A stretch of DNA of 15,065 nucleotides from contig WQTL01000499.1 of the NCBI GenBank assembly GCA_009786275.1, forward strand, positions 1-15,065, given 5' to 3'. Under the pieces are notes generated by a model. The model ran no database searches and was not told the origin of the DNA. It worked only from the letters and a program-made list of their open reading frames with translations. The position numbers and the translations under genes are program-made. This document shows positions 1 to 6,516 of the stretch, piece after piece. The first letter of the stretch is position 1, and every line of letters starts with the position of its first letter. The stretch comes from Bacillota bacterium. Its GTDB lineage: Bacteria > Bacillota > Clostridia > Oscillospirales > Acutalibacteraceae.

Positions 1-1
1 A

Positions 2-559
2 TACGCCCGCAACAATCACAAGCCCAAGGTGAGCATCATCACCAAGGCCAACGTGGTCAAGACCACCGACGGCAAATTCCTGGCCCTGTGCAAGGAGGTC
101 GGCGCGGAATACCCCGAGATCGCCACCGACGAATGGTACATCGACATTACCACCGCCAAGCTCATCGACGAGAAGCGCCGCCGCGACTTCAGCGTGTTCG
201 TGCTGCCCAACCTCTACGGCGACATCCTCACGGACGAAGCCGCCGAGTTCCAGGGCGGCGTGGGCACCGCCGGCAGCGCCAACATCGGCAAGCGCTACGC
301 CATGTTCGAGGCCATCCACGGCTCCGCGCCGCGCATGGTGCGAGAGGGCCGCGGGCAGTACGCCGACCCCTGTTCCATGCTGCGCGCGAGCGTCCTGCTG
401 CTGAACCACATCGGGCGCCAGGACAAGGCCGCCCTGCTGGAGCGCGCCCTCGATATCTGCATGTTCGAGGAGAAGCGCATGCAAATCACCGGGCGGGATA
501 CGGGCTGCACGTGCGGGGAATTTGGGGAGTATGTGATGGAGACGATGGGGAGGCTGTAA
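2..559 (+). CDS. Isocitrate/isopropylmalate family dehydrogenase, C-terminal part (5'-truncated by window edge)
   Basis: The reading frame is open from base 2 and ends at TAA 557-559, so only about the last 185 residues are present. The product is the C-terminal half of a metal-dependent beta-decarboxylating dehydrogenase. The family signature NLYGDILTDEAAEFQGG holds the Asp residues that bind Mg2+/Mn2+ with the substrate. It is followed by GSANIG and by FEAIHGSAP, the cofactor-binding segment of this family. The LTDEAAEFQGGVGTAGSANIG-type wording and the GRDTGCTCGEFGEYV tail resemble the NAD(P)-dependent isocitrate dehydrogenases of Clostridia more than LeuB, but the N-terminal substrate loop that would decide is outside the window. 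The likely role is oxidative decarboxylation of isocitrate to 2-oxoglutarate in the cytoplasm, feeding glutamate synthesis. No terminator other than the repeat cluster downstream is visible. Confidence 0.88.
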   Translation, partial: YARNNHKPKVSIITKANVVKTTDGKFLALCKEVGAEYPEIATDEWYIDITTAKLIDEKRRRDFSVFVLPNLYGDILTDEAAEFQGGVGTAGSANIGKRYAMFEAIHGSAPRMVREGRGQYADPCSMLRASVLLLNHIGRQDKAALLERALDICMFEEKRMQITGRDTGCTCGEFGEYVMETMGRL

Positions 560-604
560 ACGCAAACAGGTGAAGCCGCACGAGGAACGTCGCTCCGCGA
601 TGCC

Positions 605-755
605 ATCCTCACCCGCCCGAGGCGGGAGCTCCTTCCACGGGAAGGAGCCTTGGGGATTAGCAAAAACGGCTGCGCGCATCAAACACCTGCTTGGGCTTAA
701 TCCCCCAGGCTTCCTCCCGTGGAGGAAGCTGTCGCCTCGGGCGACTGATGAAGGC
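605..755. repeat. Long imperfect inverted repeat made of two double-hairpin units
   Basis: The left arm (605-659) and right arm (698-755) are imperfect reverse complements around a 38-bp spacer. Each arm holds two small hairpins. On the left they are CCCGCC-CGA-GGCGGG (612-626) and GCTCCTTCC-ACG-GGAAGGAGC (628-648). On the right they are GCTTCCTCC-CGT-GGAGGAAGC (709-729) and GTCGCC-TCG-GGCGAC (731-745). Where the two copies differ, both sides of the stem have changed together, so pairing is kept. The unit resembles palindromic repeats that are frequent in intergenic DNA of gut Firmicutes; I am recalling that, not testing it. It may be a non-autonomous mobile repeat, and it may also serve as a terminator or mRNA stabiliser for the dehydrogenase upstream. 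An ORF running through it (570-848) has no protein character. Confidence 0.75.
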
Positions 756-817
756 AGTGCAGGGCACGCGCGAAGCGCCGCGTTCCGTGTGCGAATCTCC
801 CCAACTGTAGGGTCGGC

Positions 818-846
818 ACTTTTGCGAGCCTTAGCTGCGCAAAAGT
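818..846. repeat. Hairpin, 9-bp outer stem
   Basis: ACTTTTGCG (818-826) pairs with CGCAAAAGT (838-846). The intervening bases add an inner AGC/GCT pairing around CTTA, with one bulged G. No T-run follows, so it is not a classical intrinsic terminator. It is probably another interspersed palindromic element in the gene-free stretch 560-919. Confidence 0.55.
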
Positions 847-884
847 AGTTGCCGCCCGCAAACCAACATAATTCCTTCAATCTC

Positions 885-904
885 GGGTGGCATGAATGCC
901 ACCC
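885..904. repeat. Perfect palindromic element upstream of the small membrane gene
   Basis: GGGTGGCAT (885-893) and ATGCCACCC (896-904) form a perfect 9-bp stem with a 2-base centre. It lies directly before the AGGAGG ribosome binding site (909-914) of the gene starting at 920. If transcribed, it would form a hairpin ending four bases before the Shine-Dalgarno sequence, so it could affect translation initiation. It may equally be a mobile repeat that landed there. Confidence 0.6.
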
Positions 905-919
905 CTACAGGAGGTTCCC

Positions 920-1240
920 ATGCCAACCAAAACCAAACCGCCGAACCCAAAAGCCATACGCGGTTGGGGCATCACTCTGATTATCGTGGGCTGCGTGACC
1001 TGGCTGCTATGCAACACGTCTACAGTAACATTTTATATGTACCCTCCCACTTTGCTGGACATCCTTTGGGGCGTGGCCTGCTGGCTGCCCATTCCATCGC
1101 TCGGGTGCGCAATCGCAAGCCTAGCGCTGGCGGATAAAAGCCGGTTCAAAGCGGCACGCACGCTTGCGATCATCGCCGGGGCATTGCTCGCGCTGCCCTT
1201 GGGTTTCTTCTTATATATCATATTGTTTATATCATATTAA
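920..1240 (+). CDS. Small three-helix membrane protein, unknown function
   Basis: The product is 106 residues long. The start at 920 is chosen because AGGAGG (909-914) sits five bases upstream; the in-frame ATG at 896 lies inside a palindromic repeat and lacks such a site. After a basic, proline-rich N-terminus (MPTKTKPPNPK) there are three hydrophobic stretches: about residues 15-32 (GITLIIVGCVTWLL), 44-71 (DILWGVACWLPIP and on to IASLALA) and 80-104 (LAIIAGALLALPLGFFLYIILFI). A basic loop, DKSRFKAAR, separates the second and third. The layout resembles small DUF4190-like or related integral membrane proteins, but I do not recognise the family. It opens a run of four closely spaced plus-strand genes, with 12 bp to the GH4 gene, so it is probably co-transcribed. 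No function is proposed. Confidence 0.7.
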   Translation: MPTKTKPPNPKAIRGWGITLIIVGCVTWLLCNTSTVTFYMYPPTLLDILWGVACWLPIPSLGCAIASLALADKSRFKAARTLAIIAGALLALPLGFFLYIILFISY

Positions 1241-1252
1241 GGGAGGCTTCTG

Positions 1253-2539
1253 ATGACCCACCCCCTCACCCTCGCCGTTGTCGGCTCCGGTTCCACCTAC
1301 ACCCCCGAACTCGTCGACGGCCTCATCAAAGCCCGCGCCAGCCTGCCGATTAAGCGCATCGCCTTCATGGATATCGATCAAAGAAAGCGCGAGATTGTCG
1401 GCGGTCTATGTTTGCGTCAACTGCGCAGCGCCGGCATGGACTGCGAGGCCGTGCTCACCGGGGACCTGGACGAGGCCCTGCGGGGGGCCGACTTCGTGGT
1501 GACGCAGATACGCGTGGGCAAACTGCCCGCGCGGCACCTGGACGAGACCATCCCGCTCAAATACGGCCTCATTGGGCAGGAGACCACGGGCATCGGCGGG
1601 TTTTTCAAGGCCCTGCGCACCATCCCGGTGATGGCGCACATCTGCGCCCGCATGGAGGAGCTCTGCCCGGAGGCGTGGCTGATCAACTTCACCAACCCCT
1701 CGGGGATCGTCACGGAGTTCGTGCTGAACCACACGAAGGTCAAGTGCATCGGCCTGTGCAACGTGCCCATCAATATGCTTGACGACACCCGCGAGGAGGT
1801 CGGCGCGGGCTGCGATATCACGTACCTCGGGCTCAACCACCTGAGTTGGATCACCAGCGTGCGGCGCGATGGGGAGGAGCTTCTTCCCGGCATGCTTGAA
1901 ACCGGATTTTCCGCCAAGGTGATGGAGAACATCCAGGACGATGGCTTCACCCTGGAGTGCCTGCGCGCCGCGGGGGGCATCCCGAGCTCGTATTTGCAGT
2001 ATTATTATAGCAGGGACGCCAAGCTGCGGCATCTGCTTGCGGAGGAGAAATCCCGTGCGCAAACTTGCATGGAGATCGAGGAGCAGCTGCTGGCGCTCTA
2101 CCGGGACGAGAGCATCATCGAAAAGCCCGCCCTGCTGGATAAGCGCGGGGGGCACAAGTACTCCCTGGCGGCGGTGTCGCTCATCGACGCCATCGCCAAC
2201 GACAAGCGCGACGTGCAGGTGGTGAACGTGCTCAACCGGGGCGCGCTGCCCTTCATGGAGGATCGCGACGCCGTGGAAATCGCGGCGGTGATCGGCTCCG
2301 ACGGGGCCGAGGCCGTGCCCATCGAACCCACTTGGAACGACCACATCTCCGGCCTGATGCGCACTGTCAAAATCTACGAACGCTATACCGTGCGCGCGGC
2401 TGTCACGGGCAACGAGGACGACGCCATGCGCGCCCTGCTGGCGCACCCCCTGGTGGGCGACTGGGACAAGGCCCTGGCCTGCTTCGGGGAGATGAAGCAG
2501 GCGCATCGGGCGTGGCTGCCGCAGTTTTTCGGAGGGTGA
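1253..2539 (+). CDS. Glycoside hydrolase family 4, 6-phospho-beta-glucosidase-like
   Basis: The protein has 428 residues, the usual GH4 length. These enzymes cleave phosphorylated glycosides through an NAD+- and Mn2+-dependent redox-elimination mechanism in the cytoplasm. The Rossmann NAD motif is at residues 9-20 (VVGSGSTYTPEL). IRVGK (86-90) and NFTNPSG (145-151) are typical GH4 substrate and cofactor segments. The metal ligands are Cys169 in CNVPIN and His196 in LGLNHLSW. The CNVPIN wording and TPELVDG start favour the LicH/CelF-like 6-phospho-beta-glucosidase branch over alpha-glucosidases or alpha-galacturonidases, but substrate cannot be fixed from motifs alone. A GGGAGG site (1241-1246) precedes the ATG by six bases. 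No PTS transporter or sugar regulator lies nearby, so the phosphorylated substrate must come from elsewhere in the genome. It follows the membrane-protein gene by 12 bp. Confidence 0.93.
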   Translation: MTHPLTLAVVGSGSTYTPELVDGLIKARASLPIKRIAFMDIDQRKREIVGGLCLRQLRSAGMDCEAVLTGDLDEALRGADFVVTQIRVGKLPARHLDETIPLKYGLIGQETTGIGGFFKALRTIPVMAHICARMEELCPEAWLINFTNPSGIVTEFVLNHTKVKCIGLCNVPINMLDDTREEVGAGCDITYLGLNHLSWITSVRRDGEELLPGMLETGFSAKVMENIQDDGFTLECLRAAGGIPSSYLQYYYSRDAKLRHLLAEEKSRAQTCMEIEEQLLALYRDESIIEKPALLDKRGGHKYSLAAVSLIDAIANDKRDVQVVNVLNRGALPFMEDRDAVEIAAVIGSDGAEAVPIEPTWNDHISGLMRTVKIYERYTVRAAVTGNEDDAMRALLAHPLVGDWDKALACFGEMKQAHRAWLPQFFGG

Positions 2540-2543
2540 TTCT

Positions 2544-3017
2544 ATGCAGCGCGAACAATTCGGCCCGTGGGAAATCGAATATGACCGCGAGGCCACCCGG
2601 GCGGCGTACGCGCGGATGGAGCCCTACGGCTGCACATGCCGGGGATGCCGGAATTATCTGGCGAACATTCCTTCTTTCCCCGAAGAGGTACTGCTCTTTT
2701 TTGAGCGGCTTGGCGTATCGCCCGAAAAGCCGACAGAGGTTCTCGGCGGTAACCACGGGATTTTCCACTTGGCGGGGAAGTATATTTCCGGCGAGGATAT
2801 CTGGCAGACGGTGCCGAAAGATTATCAAGGCTCATTTGAAGAGTTGGAGGCGCATTGCCGTGCCCATGCCCCGCAGTGGATTCCTGTCGCGGATGATTTC
2901 GATGTAGGCTTCACCAGAAGCATTGACTTGCAGCCGGAAGCAATCTCCCCGGAACAGACCTTGCAGATGGAAATTTCTTTCCGGTTGCCCTGGCTGCTGG
3001 ACGAACCCTGTACATAA
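2544..3017 (+). CDS. Uncharacterised protein with CxCxxC motif
   Basis: The product has 157 residues and no membrane segment. The start is set by GGAGGG (2531-2536), which overlaps the stop of the GH4 gene; only four bases separate the two genes, so translation is likely coupled. Near the N-terminus is YGCTCRGCRNY (Cys30, Cys32, Cys35), a compact CxCxxC that could bind zinc. It is followed by FPEEVLLFFERLGVSPEKPTEV, then GIFHLAGKY and an acidic, hydrophobic C-terminus ending LPWLLDEPC. The layout matches a group of orphan proteins I recall from Firmicutes with a C-x-C-x2-C-R-N core, but I can assign no name or function. Base composition is less GC-rich than in the flanking genes, which suggests an accessory or acquired gene. 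Confidence 0.72.
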   Translation: MQREQFGPWEIEYDREATRAAYARMEPYGCTCRGCRNYLANIPSFPEEVLLFFERLGVSPEKPTEVLGGNHGIFHLAGKYISGEDIWQTVPKDYQGSFEELEAHCRAHAPQWIPVADDFDVGFTRSIDLQPEAISPEQTLQMEISFRLPWLLDEPCT

Positions 3018-3029
3018 GGAGATGAATTG

Positions 3030-3317
3030 ATGGTTACGCACATGGTTTTTTGGAAGCTCAAGGACGACGGCTGCAAAGAGGAGAACGCCCGCTGCATCAA
3101 GGAGGGCCTGGAGGCCCTGGTGGGCGTGGTGCCCGGCCTGCTGGAAATGCGGGTGGGCCTGAACCTGAACGGCGGCGAATACGACCTGGCGCTGTGCTCC
3201 CGCTTCGCAAGCATGCTGGCCCTGCACGGCTACGAGACCCACCCCGAGCACCTGCGGGTGCGCGCGTTCGTCAAGCGGGTGGCTGCGGCCCGCGCGGCGG
3301 TGGATTTCGAAGCGTAG
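3030..3317 (+). CDS. Dabb family (stress-responsive alpha/beta-barrel) protein
   Basis: The protein has 95 residues, typical of stand-alone Dabb domains. The family signature is clear: THMVFWKLKDD at the N-terminus, then an EENARCIKEGLEALVGVVPGL helix and loop, an RVGLNLN strand, EYDLALCSRFAS, and the conserved HPEHLRVRAFVKRV near the end. Dabb domains form dimeric ferredoxin-like barrels. Members range from stress-responsive proteins to small cyclases, and the role of most bacterial ones is not known. ATG 3030 is preferred over TTG 3027 because AAGGAG (3016-3021) sits eight bases before it. It follows the Cys-motif gene by 12 bp and seems to close the four-gene run. A possible antisense transcript from 3590 would overlap its 3' end. 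Confidence 0.88.
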   Translation: MVTHMVFWKLKDDGCKEENARCIKEGLEALVGVVPGLLEMRVGLNLNGGEYDLALCSRFASMLALHGYETHPEHLRVRAFVKRVAAARAAVDFEA

Positions 3318-3550
3318 AATTTTACTTGAGTTACCCCAAAATCAAACACCCCTGAGCGCCAGTTGCGCAGAACAGCCAGAAGGTCTTCGCTTGGGCCCGG
3401 GAAGAGGAACGCAGGCGCGTTGCGGGAGGTAAGCGATACCATCAGCGGTGGCGCAGTGAAGGAAGCAACGCCGAAAATGTTGAAAAGAGAACGTAAAAAT
3501 ACGCCGTGAGGCGGCAACAAGCTGTGCAGGAAGTACATATGATTGTTCAT
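3230..3550 (-). CDS. Possible small protein or regulatory RNA on the minus strand
   Basis: A 106-codon ORF starts at ATG 3548-3550, nine bases after AAGGAG (3560-3565 on the complement). Both lie about 40 bases downstream of a near-consensus promoter (3598-3626). The predicted product (MNNHMYFLHSLLPPHGV and on) is rich in Phe, Leu and Pro, with no recognised domain. Its last third is antisense to the Dabb gene and reads like a shadow of it (alanine, arginine and threonine rich). The coding call is therefore weak; the same transcript could be a small regulatory RNA, an antisense leader or a dispersed repeat with its own promoter. No intrinsic terminator is evident before the Dabb gene. Confidence 0.33.
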   Translation of the reverse strand: MNNHMYFLHSLLPPHGVFLRSLFNIFGVASFTAPPLMVSLTSRNAPAFLFPGPSEDLLAVLRNWRSGVFDFGVTQVKFYASKSTAARAAATRLTNARTRRCSGWVS

Positions 3551-3597
3551 GCAAGGCAGCTCCTTTTGCTTGTGGCATATGGGCTTGTGGTGATTCC

Positions 3598-3626
3598 ATT
3601 ATACCACTTTCGGGGCTGTTTTGCAA
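3598..3626 (-). promoter_or_regulatory. Minus-strand sigma-A promoter
   Basis: Read on the complement, TTGCAA (3621-3626) and a perfect TATAAT (3598-3603) are separated by exactly 17 bp. Transcription would start near 3590 and run left through the gene-free stretch 3318-3597 into the end of the Dabb gene. Confidence 0.65.
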
Positions 3627-3733
3627 TTTTGTACAGTATTTTCCCCCCGCGTTTTCGGCGGTTTTCCCTTGACACACCCGATCTCCTTGCGTTGCTTGCG
3701 CTTGCTTATCTGGCTGGTTTGGAAATGGGGTAA

Positions 3734-3789
3734 GTCAAGAATCTTCTTCTTGACAAACGAAGTCAAATAGATTATTCTTATAGAATAAT
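3734..3789 (+). promoter_or_regulatory. Promoter and two operator-like inverted repeats before the PHP gene
   Basis: A -35 TTGACA (3750-3755) and -10 TATTCT (3773-3778) have a 17-bp spacer. GTCAAGAA (3734-3741) and TTCTTGAC (3747-3754) form an inverted repeat that ends inside the -35. ATTATTCT (3771-3778) and AGAATAAT (3782-3789) form a perfect 8-bp inverted repeat with a TAT centre that covers the -10. The placement suggests repressor binding, but the regulator is not identifiable. A second TTGACA at 3669-3674 has no convincing -10. Confidence 0.55.
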
Positions 3790-3809
3790 GAAATAAGGAG
3801 GGTACACCA

Positions 3810-5102
3810 ATGAAACGATTTTTTGCCGCCGGATTGGCCCTGCTGCTGGCGCTTGCCTTAAGCGCGCCGGCCTTTGCACTGGAGGAGAAAGCTTACATGG
3901 TCAACAACCCTTACAAGGACGTCGTCTGGGACGTGTGGGAGCCCTTCAAGGCCAACCTGCACACCCACACCACCTTTTCCGACGGGACGGACTCCCTGGC
4001 GGCCATGGCGGAGGCGTACTACGCCCAGGGCTACGAGGTCATCGCCAACACCGACCACGGCGTAATCAGCAAGCCCTGGGACCAGAAGCCAGTGACCGTG
4101 TTCCCGCTGAACGTGGTCAACATCGGCAAGCCAAGCGACGTCCTCACCAGCGCGCGCATGGCGGAGATGAACGCGGGCGTTGGCGAGAACCGGAACGGCC
4201 GCAAGATGATCCAGGTGCCCTTGGGGATAGAGATGAACGCCGCCACCGTGTTCAAGAGCCACGTCGTCGGCCTCTACGGAGGCTGGGGCTACGCCTGGTT
4301 CGGCCTTTCCACCGACTTCCGCATCCCCATCGCGGGCACGCAGCGCTGCGGCGGGGTGTCCGTCATCGCCCACCCGGGCGACTGGATCAAGAGCGCGGGC
4401 GACGCCGATATCGCCCGGGACCCCGCCAACGTCAACTTTTTCGCCGACATCCTGCGGGATTACGACAGCTGCCTCGGTATGGAGGCCTACAACGGCGGCG
4501 ACAGCGTGACCCGCCATGACCGCGTGCTGTGGGACCAGCTGCTCATGCGCCTGATGCCCGAGGGCAGGCATGTCTGGGGCTTCGCCAACGACGACAGCCA
4601 CAACACACGCGACATCGGCCGCACGGCGGAAATCCTCTTCATGGAGAAAAACACGCCGGAAGACGTGAGAAATTGCATTGAGACCGGGGCCTTCCTCGCC
4701 TGCTCGCACCGCGACAACCCGATGAATATCGACGGCGACAGGACGAAGCCCTTCCCCGGCATCACGAAGGTCACCGTCACCCCGGACGCCAAGTCGATCA
4801 CTCTTGTAGCCAACGAATACGATACCATCACGTGGATCACCGACGGCGAGGAGGTCGCCGGCAGCGGGCTGACCGTCGACCTGACCCAGGCAAAGGTCAA
4901 AAGCTACGTGCGCGCGCAGCTCGTCAACGCGGACGGCGTCACCCTGACGCAGCCCTTCGGCGTGGACAAGGGCGACGGCTACAGGCACCCGGACGACAGC
5001 CTGAAGGGCTGGGAAAAGGTCAAGTGGACCCTCAATCTGTACCTGACCAAGAACGTCTTCGGGTGGATTGTGGTGAACATCGGGAAACTGTTCGACAAAT
5101 AG
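3810..5102 (+). CDS. Exported PHP-domain metal-dependent phosphoesterase
   Basis: The protein has 430 residues. A signal peptide of about 23 residues (basic MKRFF, a long Leu/Ala core, then APAFA) indicates export by Sec; no lipobox is seen. The PHP metal-site motifs occur in order: LHTHTTFSDG (His51, His53, Asp58), NTDHG (Asp82, His83), GIEMN (Glu141), His151, IAHPGDW (His188) and ANDDSHN (Asp261, Asp262, His264). PHP proteins use a trinuclear metal centre to hydrolyse phosphoesters; most studied ones are cytoplasmic, so an extracellular role such as nutrient phosphate release is inferred. A C-terminal region of roughly 110 residues looks like a beta-rich accessory domain. AAGGAGG precedes ATG 3810 by eight bases. 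The 3' neighbour begins 14 bp downstream, so the oxidoreductase genes may share its promoter. Confidence 0.85.
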   Translation: MKRFFAAGLALLLALALSAPAFALEEKAYMVNNPYKDVVWDVWEPFKANLHTHTTFSDGTDSLAAMAEAYYAQGYEVIANTDHGVISKPWDQKPVTVFPLNVVNIGKPSDVLTSARMAEMNAGVGENRNGRKMIQVPLGIEMNAATVFKSHVVGLYGGWGYAWFGLSTDFRIPIAGTQRCGGVSVIAHPGDWIKSAGDADIARDPANVNFFADILRDYDSCLGMEAYNGGDSVTRHDRVLWDQLLMRLMPEGRHVWGFANDDSHNTRDIGRTAEILFMEKNTPEDVRNCIETGAFLACSHRDNPMNIDGDRTKPFPGITKVTVTPDAKSITLVANEYDTITWITDGEEVAGSGLTVDLTQAKVKSYVRAQLVNADGVTLTQPFGVDKGDGYRHPDDSLKGWEKVKWTLNLYLTKNVFGWIVVNIGKLFDK

Positions 5103-5116
5103 AGAGGTATATAGAC

Positions 5117-5323
5117 ATGGCCAAAGTTACATTCAACGAGGAGCTCTGCAAGGGCTGCGGGCTGTGTATCGACGCCTGCCCGAAAAAGCTCGTCGCGCTG
5201 CGGGAGGATACGCTGAACCTGAAGGGCTTCCACCCGGCGGGCGTGGCGGACATGGACGCGTGCATCGCCTGCGCGTTTTGCGCCACGATGTGCCCGGACT
5301 GCGTGATCACGGTGGAGAAATAG
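5117..5323 (+). CDS. 2x[4Fe-4S] ferredoxin subunit of 2-oxoacid:ferredoxin oxidoreductase (delta/KorD-VorD type)
   Basis: The protein has 68 residues. It holds two cluster motifs: Cys11-x2-Cys14-x2-Cys17-x3-Cys21 and Cys49-x2-Cys52-x2-Cys55-x3-Cys59, each followed by Pro, enough for two [4Fe-4S] clusters. The opening MAKVTFNEELCKGCGLC and the GFHPAGVADMDACIACAFC linker are typical of the delta subunit that passes electrons from the oxidoreductase core to external ferredoxin. The adjacent vorB-type alpha subunit supports that role over a free ferredoxin. AGAGGT (5103-5108), directly after the PHP stop codon, provides the ribosome binding site. A gap of 110 bp with two hairpin repeats separates it from the alpha-subunit gene, which is wider than usual in these operons. 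Confidence 0.9.
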   Translation: MAKVTFNEELCKGCGLCIDACPKKLVALREDTLNLKGFHPAGVADMDACIACAFCATMCPDCVITVEK

Positions 5324-5346
5324 CTCCCCCCCGCCCTGCTTTTTAC

Positions 5347-5416
5347 AGAGACGCACGGCAGTGCGTCTCTACATACAAATTACAATGAGTGTAGAGACGC
5401 ACGGCAGTGCGTCTCC
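5347..5416. repeat. Two near-identical hairpin repeats between the ferredoxin and alpha-subunit genes
   Basis: The first copy is AGAGACGCAC-GGCA-GTGCGTCTCT (5347-5370), a perfect 10-bp stem. The second is GAGACGCAC-GGCA-GTGCGTCTC (5394-5415), a 9-bp stem with identical core and loop. They are direct repeats with starts about 46 bp apart, separated by AT-richer DNA. Neither is followed by a T-run. They resemble REP-like or BIME-like interspersed palindromes. In an mRNA they could act as processing or stability elements and alter the ratio of the two subunits. Confidence 0.7.
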
Positions 5417-5433
5417 GGGAGAGAGGTTTACGC

Positions 5434-6516
5434 ATGTCTGATAAAGTTTTGATGAAGGGCAACGAGGCCATCGCCGAAGCGGCCATACAGGCCGGGTGCA
5501 GGCATTATTTCGGCTACCCCATCACCCCGCAGACGGAGATCGCGGCCTACATGTCCAAGCGGCTGCCCAAGGCGCAGGGCGGCTGCTTCCTGCAGGCCGA
5601 AAGCGAGGTGGCGGCCATCAATATGGTCATCGGCGCCAGCGCCGCGGGCAAGCGCGCCATGACCTCCAGCTCCAGCCCGGGCATCGCCCTGAAGAGCGAG
5701 GGACTTTCCTACCTCGCGGGCTGCGACCTGCCAGCCGTGGTGGTGAACATCCAGCGGGGCGGGCCGGGCCTGGGCAGCATACAGCCCGGCCAGGCGGACT
5801 ACTTCCAGGCCGTCAAGGGCGGCGGGCACGGGGATTACCGCATGGTGGTGCTCGCGCCCAGCACTGTGCAGGAGGCCTTCAACTACACGGCTTTGGCCTT
5901 CAGCCTGGCCGACAAGTACCGCGTGACCAGCATGATTCTCAGCGACGGCATATTGGGCCAGATGATGGAGCCCGTCGATTTTACTTCGCTTCGCTTCTAT
6001 AATTCTGAGCAGGAAGAGAAAGCCTGGGCGCTCACCGGCACGGAGAACAAGCGCCCGCCCAACATCATCAACTCCCTGTTCATGGACCCCATCAAGCAGG
6101 ACCCGGAGGAGCTGGAGAAGGTCGTCTTCGCCCGCTACGAGCGCTACGCCGAGATCGAGAAGGCCGAAACCCGCTGGGAGGAGCGCTTCACAGAGGACGC
6201 CGACGTGGTCGTGGTGGCCTACGGCGCGGCGGCGCGGGTGGCGGCCAACGCGGTGCAGGCGGCACGGGCCGAGGGCATCAAGGCGGGTTTGCTGCGGCCC
6301 ATCACGCTGTGGCCCTACCCGAAAGCGCCCCTGGCCGCGCTGGCGCAGCGGGCCAAGGCCTTCGTGTGCGTGGAGATGAGCATGGGGCAGATGGTGGAGG
6401 ACCTGGAACTGGCCATCCGCTGCGCGAAGCCCGTGCTGCGGAGCAACCGCACGGGGGGCATGGTGCACGGCGTGGAGGAGATATTGGCGAAGATCCGGGA
6501 GGCGGACGCGTGCTAA
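5434..6516 (+). CDS. vorB: 2-oxoacid:ferredoxin oxidoreductase alpha subunit, VorB/KorA type
   Basis: The protein has 360 residues, a normal length for the alpha subunit of four-subunit VOR/KOR enzymes. These enzymes oxidatively decarboxylate branched-chain 2-oxoacids or 2-oxoglutarate to acyl-CoA with ferredoxin as acceptor; in anaerobes the reverse can also run. The motifs are KGNEAIAEAAIQAGCRHYFGYPITPQTEIAAYM in general layout, the QAESEVAAINMVIGASAAGKRAMTSSSSPG segment and the PGLGSIQPGQADYF segment, then a C-terminal domain with LRPITLWPYP and a closing SNRTGGMVHG. The 2-oxoacid preference cannot be read from this. ATG 5434 is chosen because GGGAGAGAGG (5417-5426) precedes it; the in-frame GTG 5407 lies inside a hairpin repeat. 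The TPP-binding beta subunit and gamma subunit that normally follow are absent from the window. Confidence 0.9.
   Translation: MSDKVLMKGNEAIAEAAIQAGCRHYFGYPITPQTEIAAYMSKRLPKAQGGCFLQAESEVAAINMVIGASAAGKRAMTSSSSPGIALKSEGLSYLAGCDLPAVVVNIQRGGPGLGSIQPGQADYFQAVKGGGHGDYRMVVLAPSTVQEAFNYTALAFSLADKYRVTSMILSDGILGQMMEPVDFTSLRFYNSEQEEKAWALTGTENKRPPNIINSLFMDPIKQDPEELEKVVFARYERYAEIEKAETRWEERFTEDADVVVVAYGAAARVAANAVQAARAEGIKAGLLRPITLWPYPKAPLAALAQRAKAFVCVEMSMGQMVEDLELAIRCAKPVLRSNRTGGMVHGVEEILAKIREADAC

Noticed and set aside
570..848. 92-codon plus-strand ORF
   Set aside because: It runs straight through the inverted repeat and hairpins, lacks a good ribosome binding site and has no protein character.
3318..3597. 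Known structured RNA such as a riboswitch, 6S, tmRNA or RNase P RNA
   Set aside because: I looked for the conserved cores of these on both strands and recognised none; only small isolated hairpins are visible.
3506..3733. 75-codon plus-strand ORF with a hydrophobic middle
   Set aside because: It starts at GTG without a convincing ribosome binding site, lies opposite the minus-strand promoter and runs through a TTGACA sequence; probably non-coding.
5407..5433. Upstream GTG start for vorB
   Set aside because: It lies in the second hairpin repeat and adds nine Arg-rich residues; ATG 5434 has a proper ribosome binding site.
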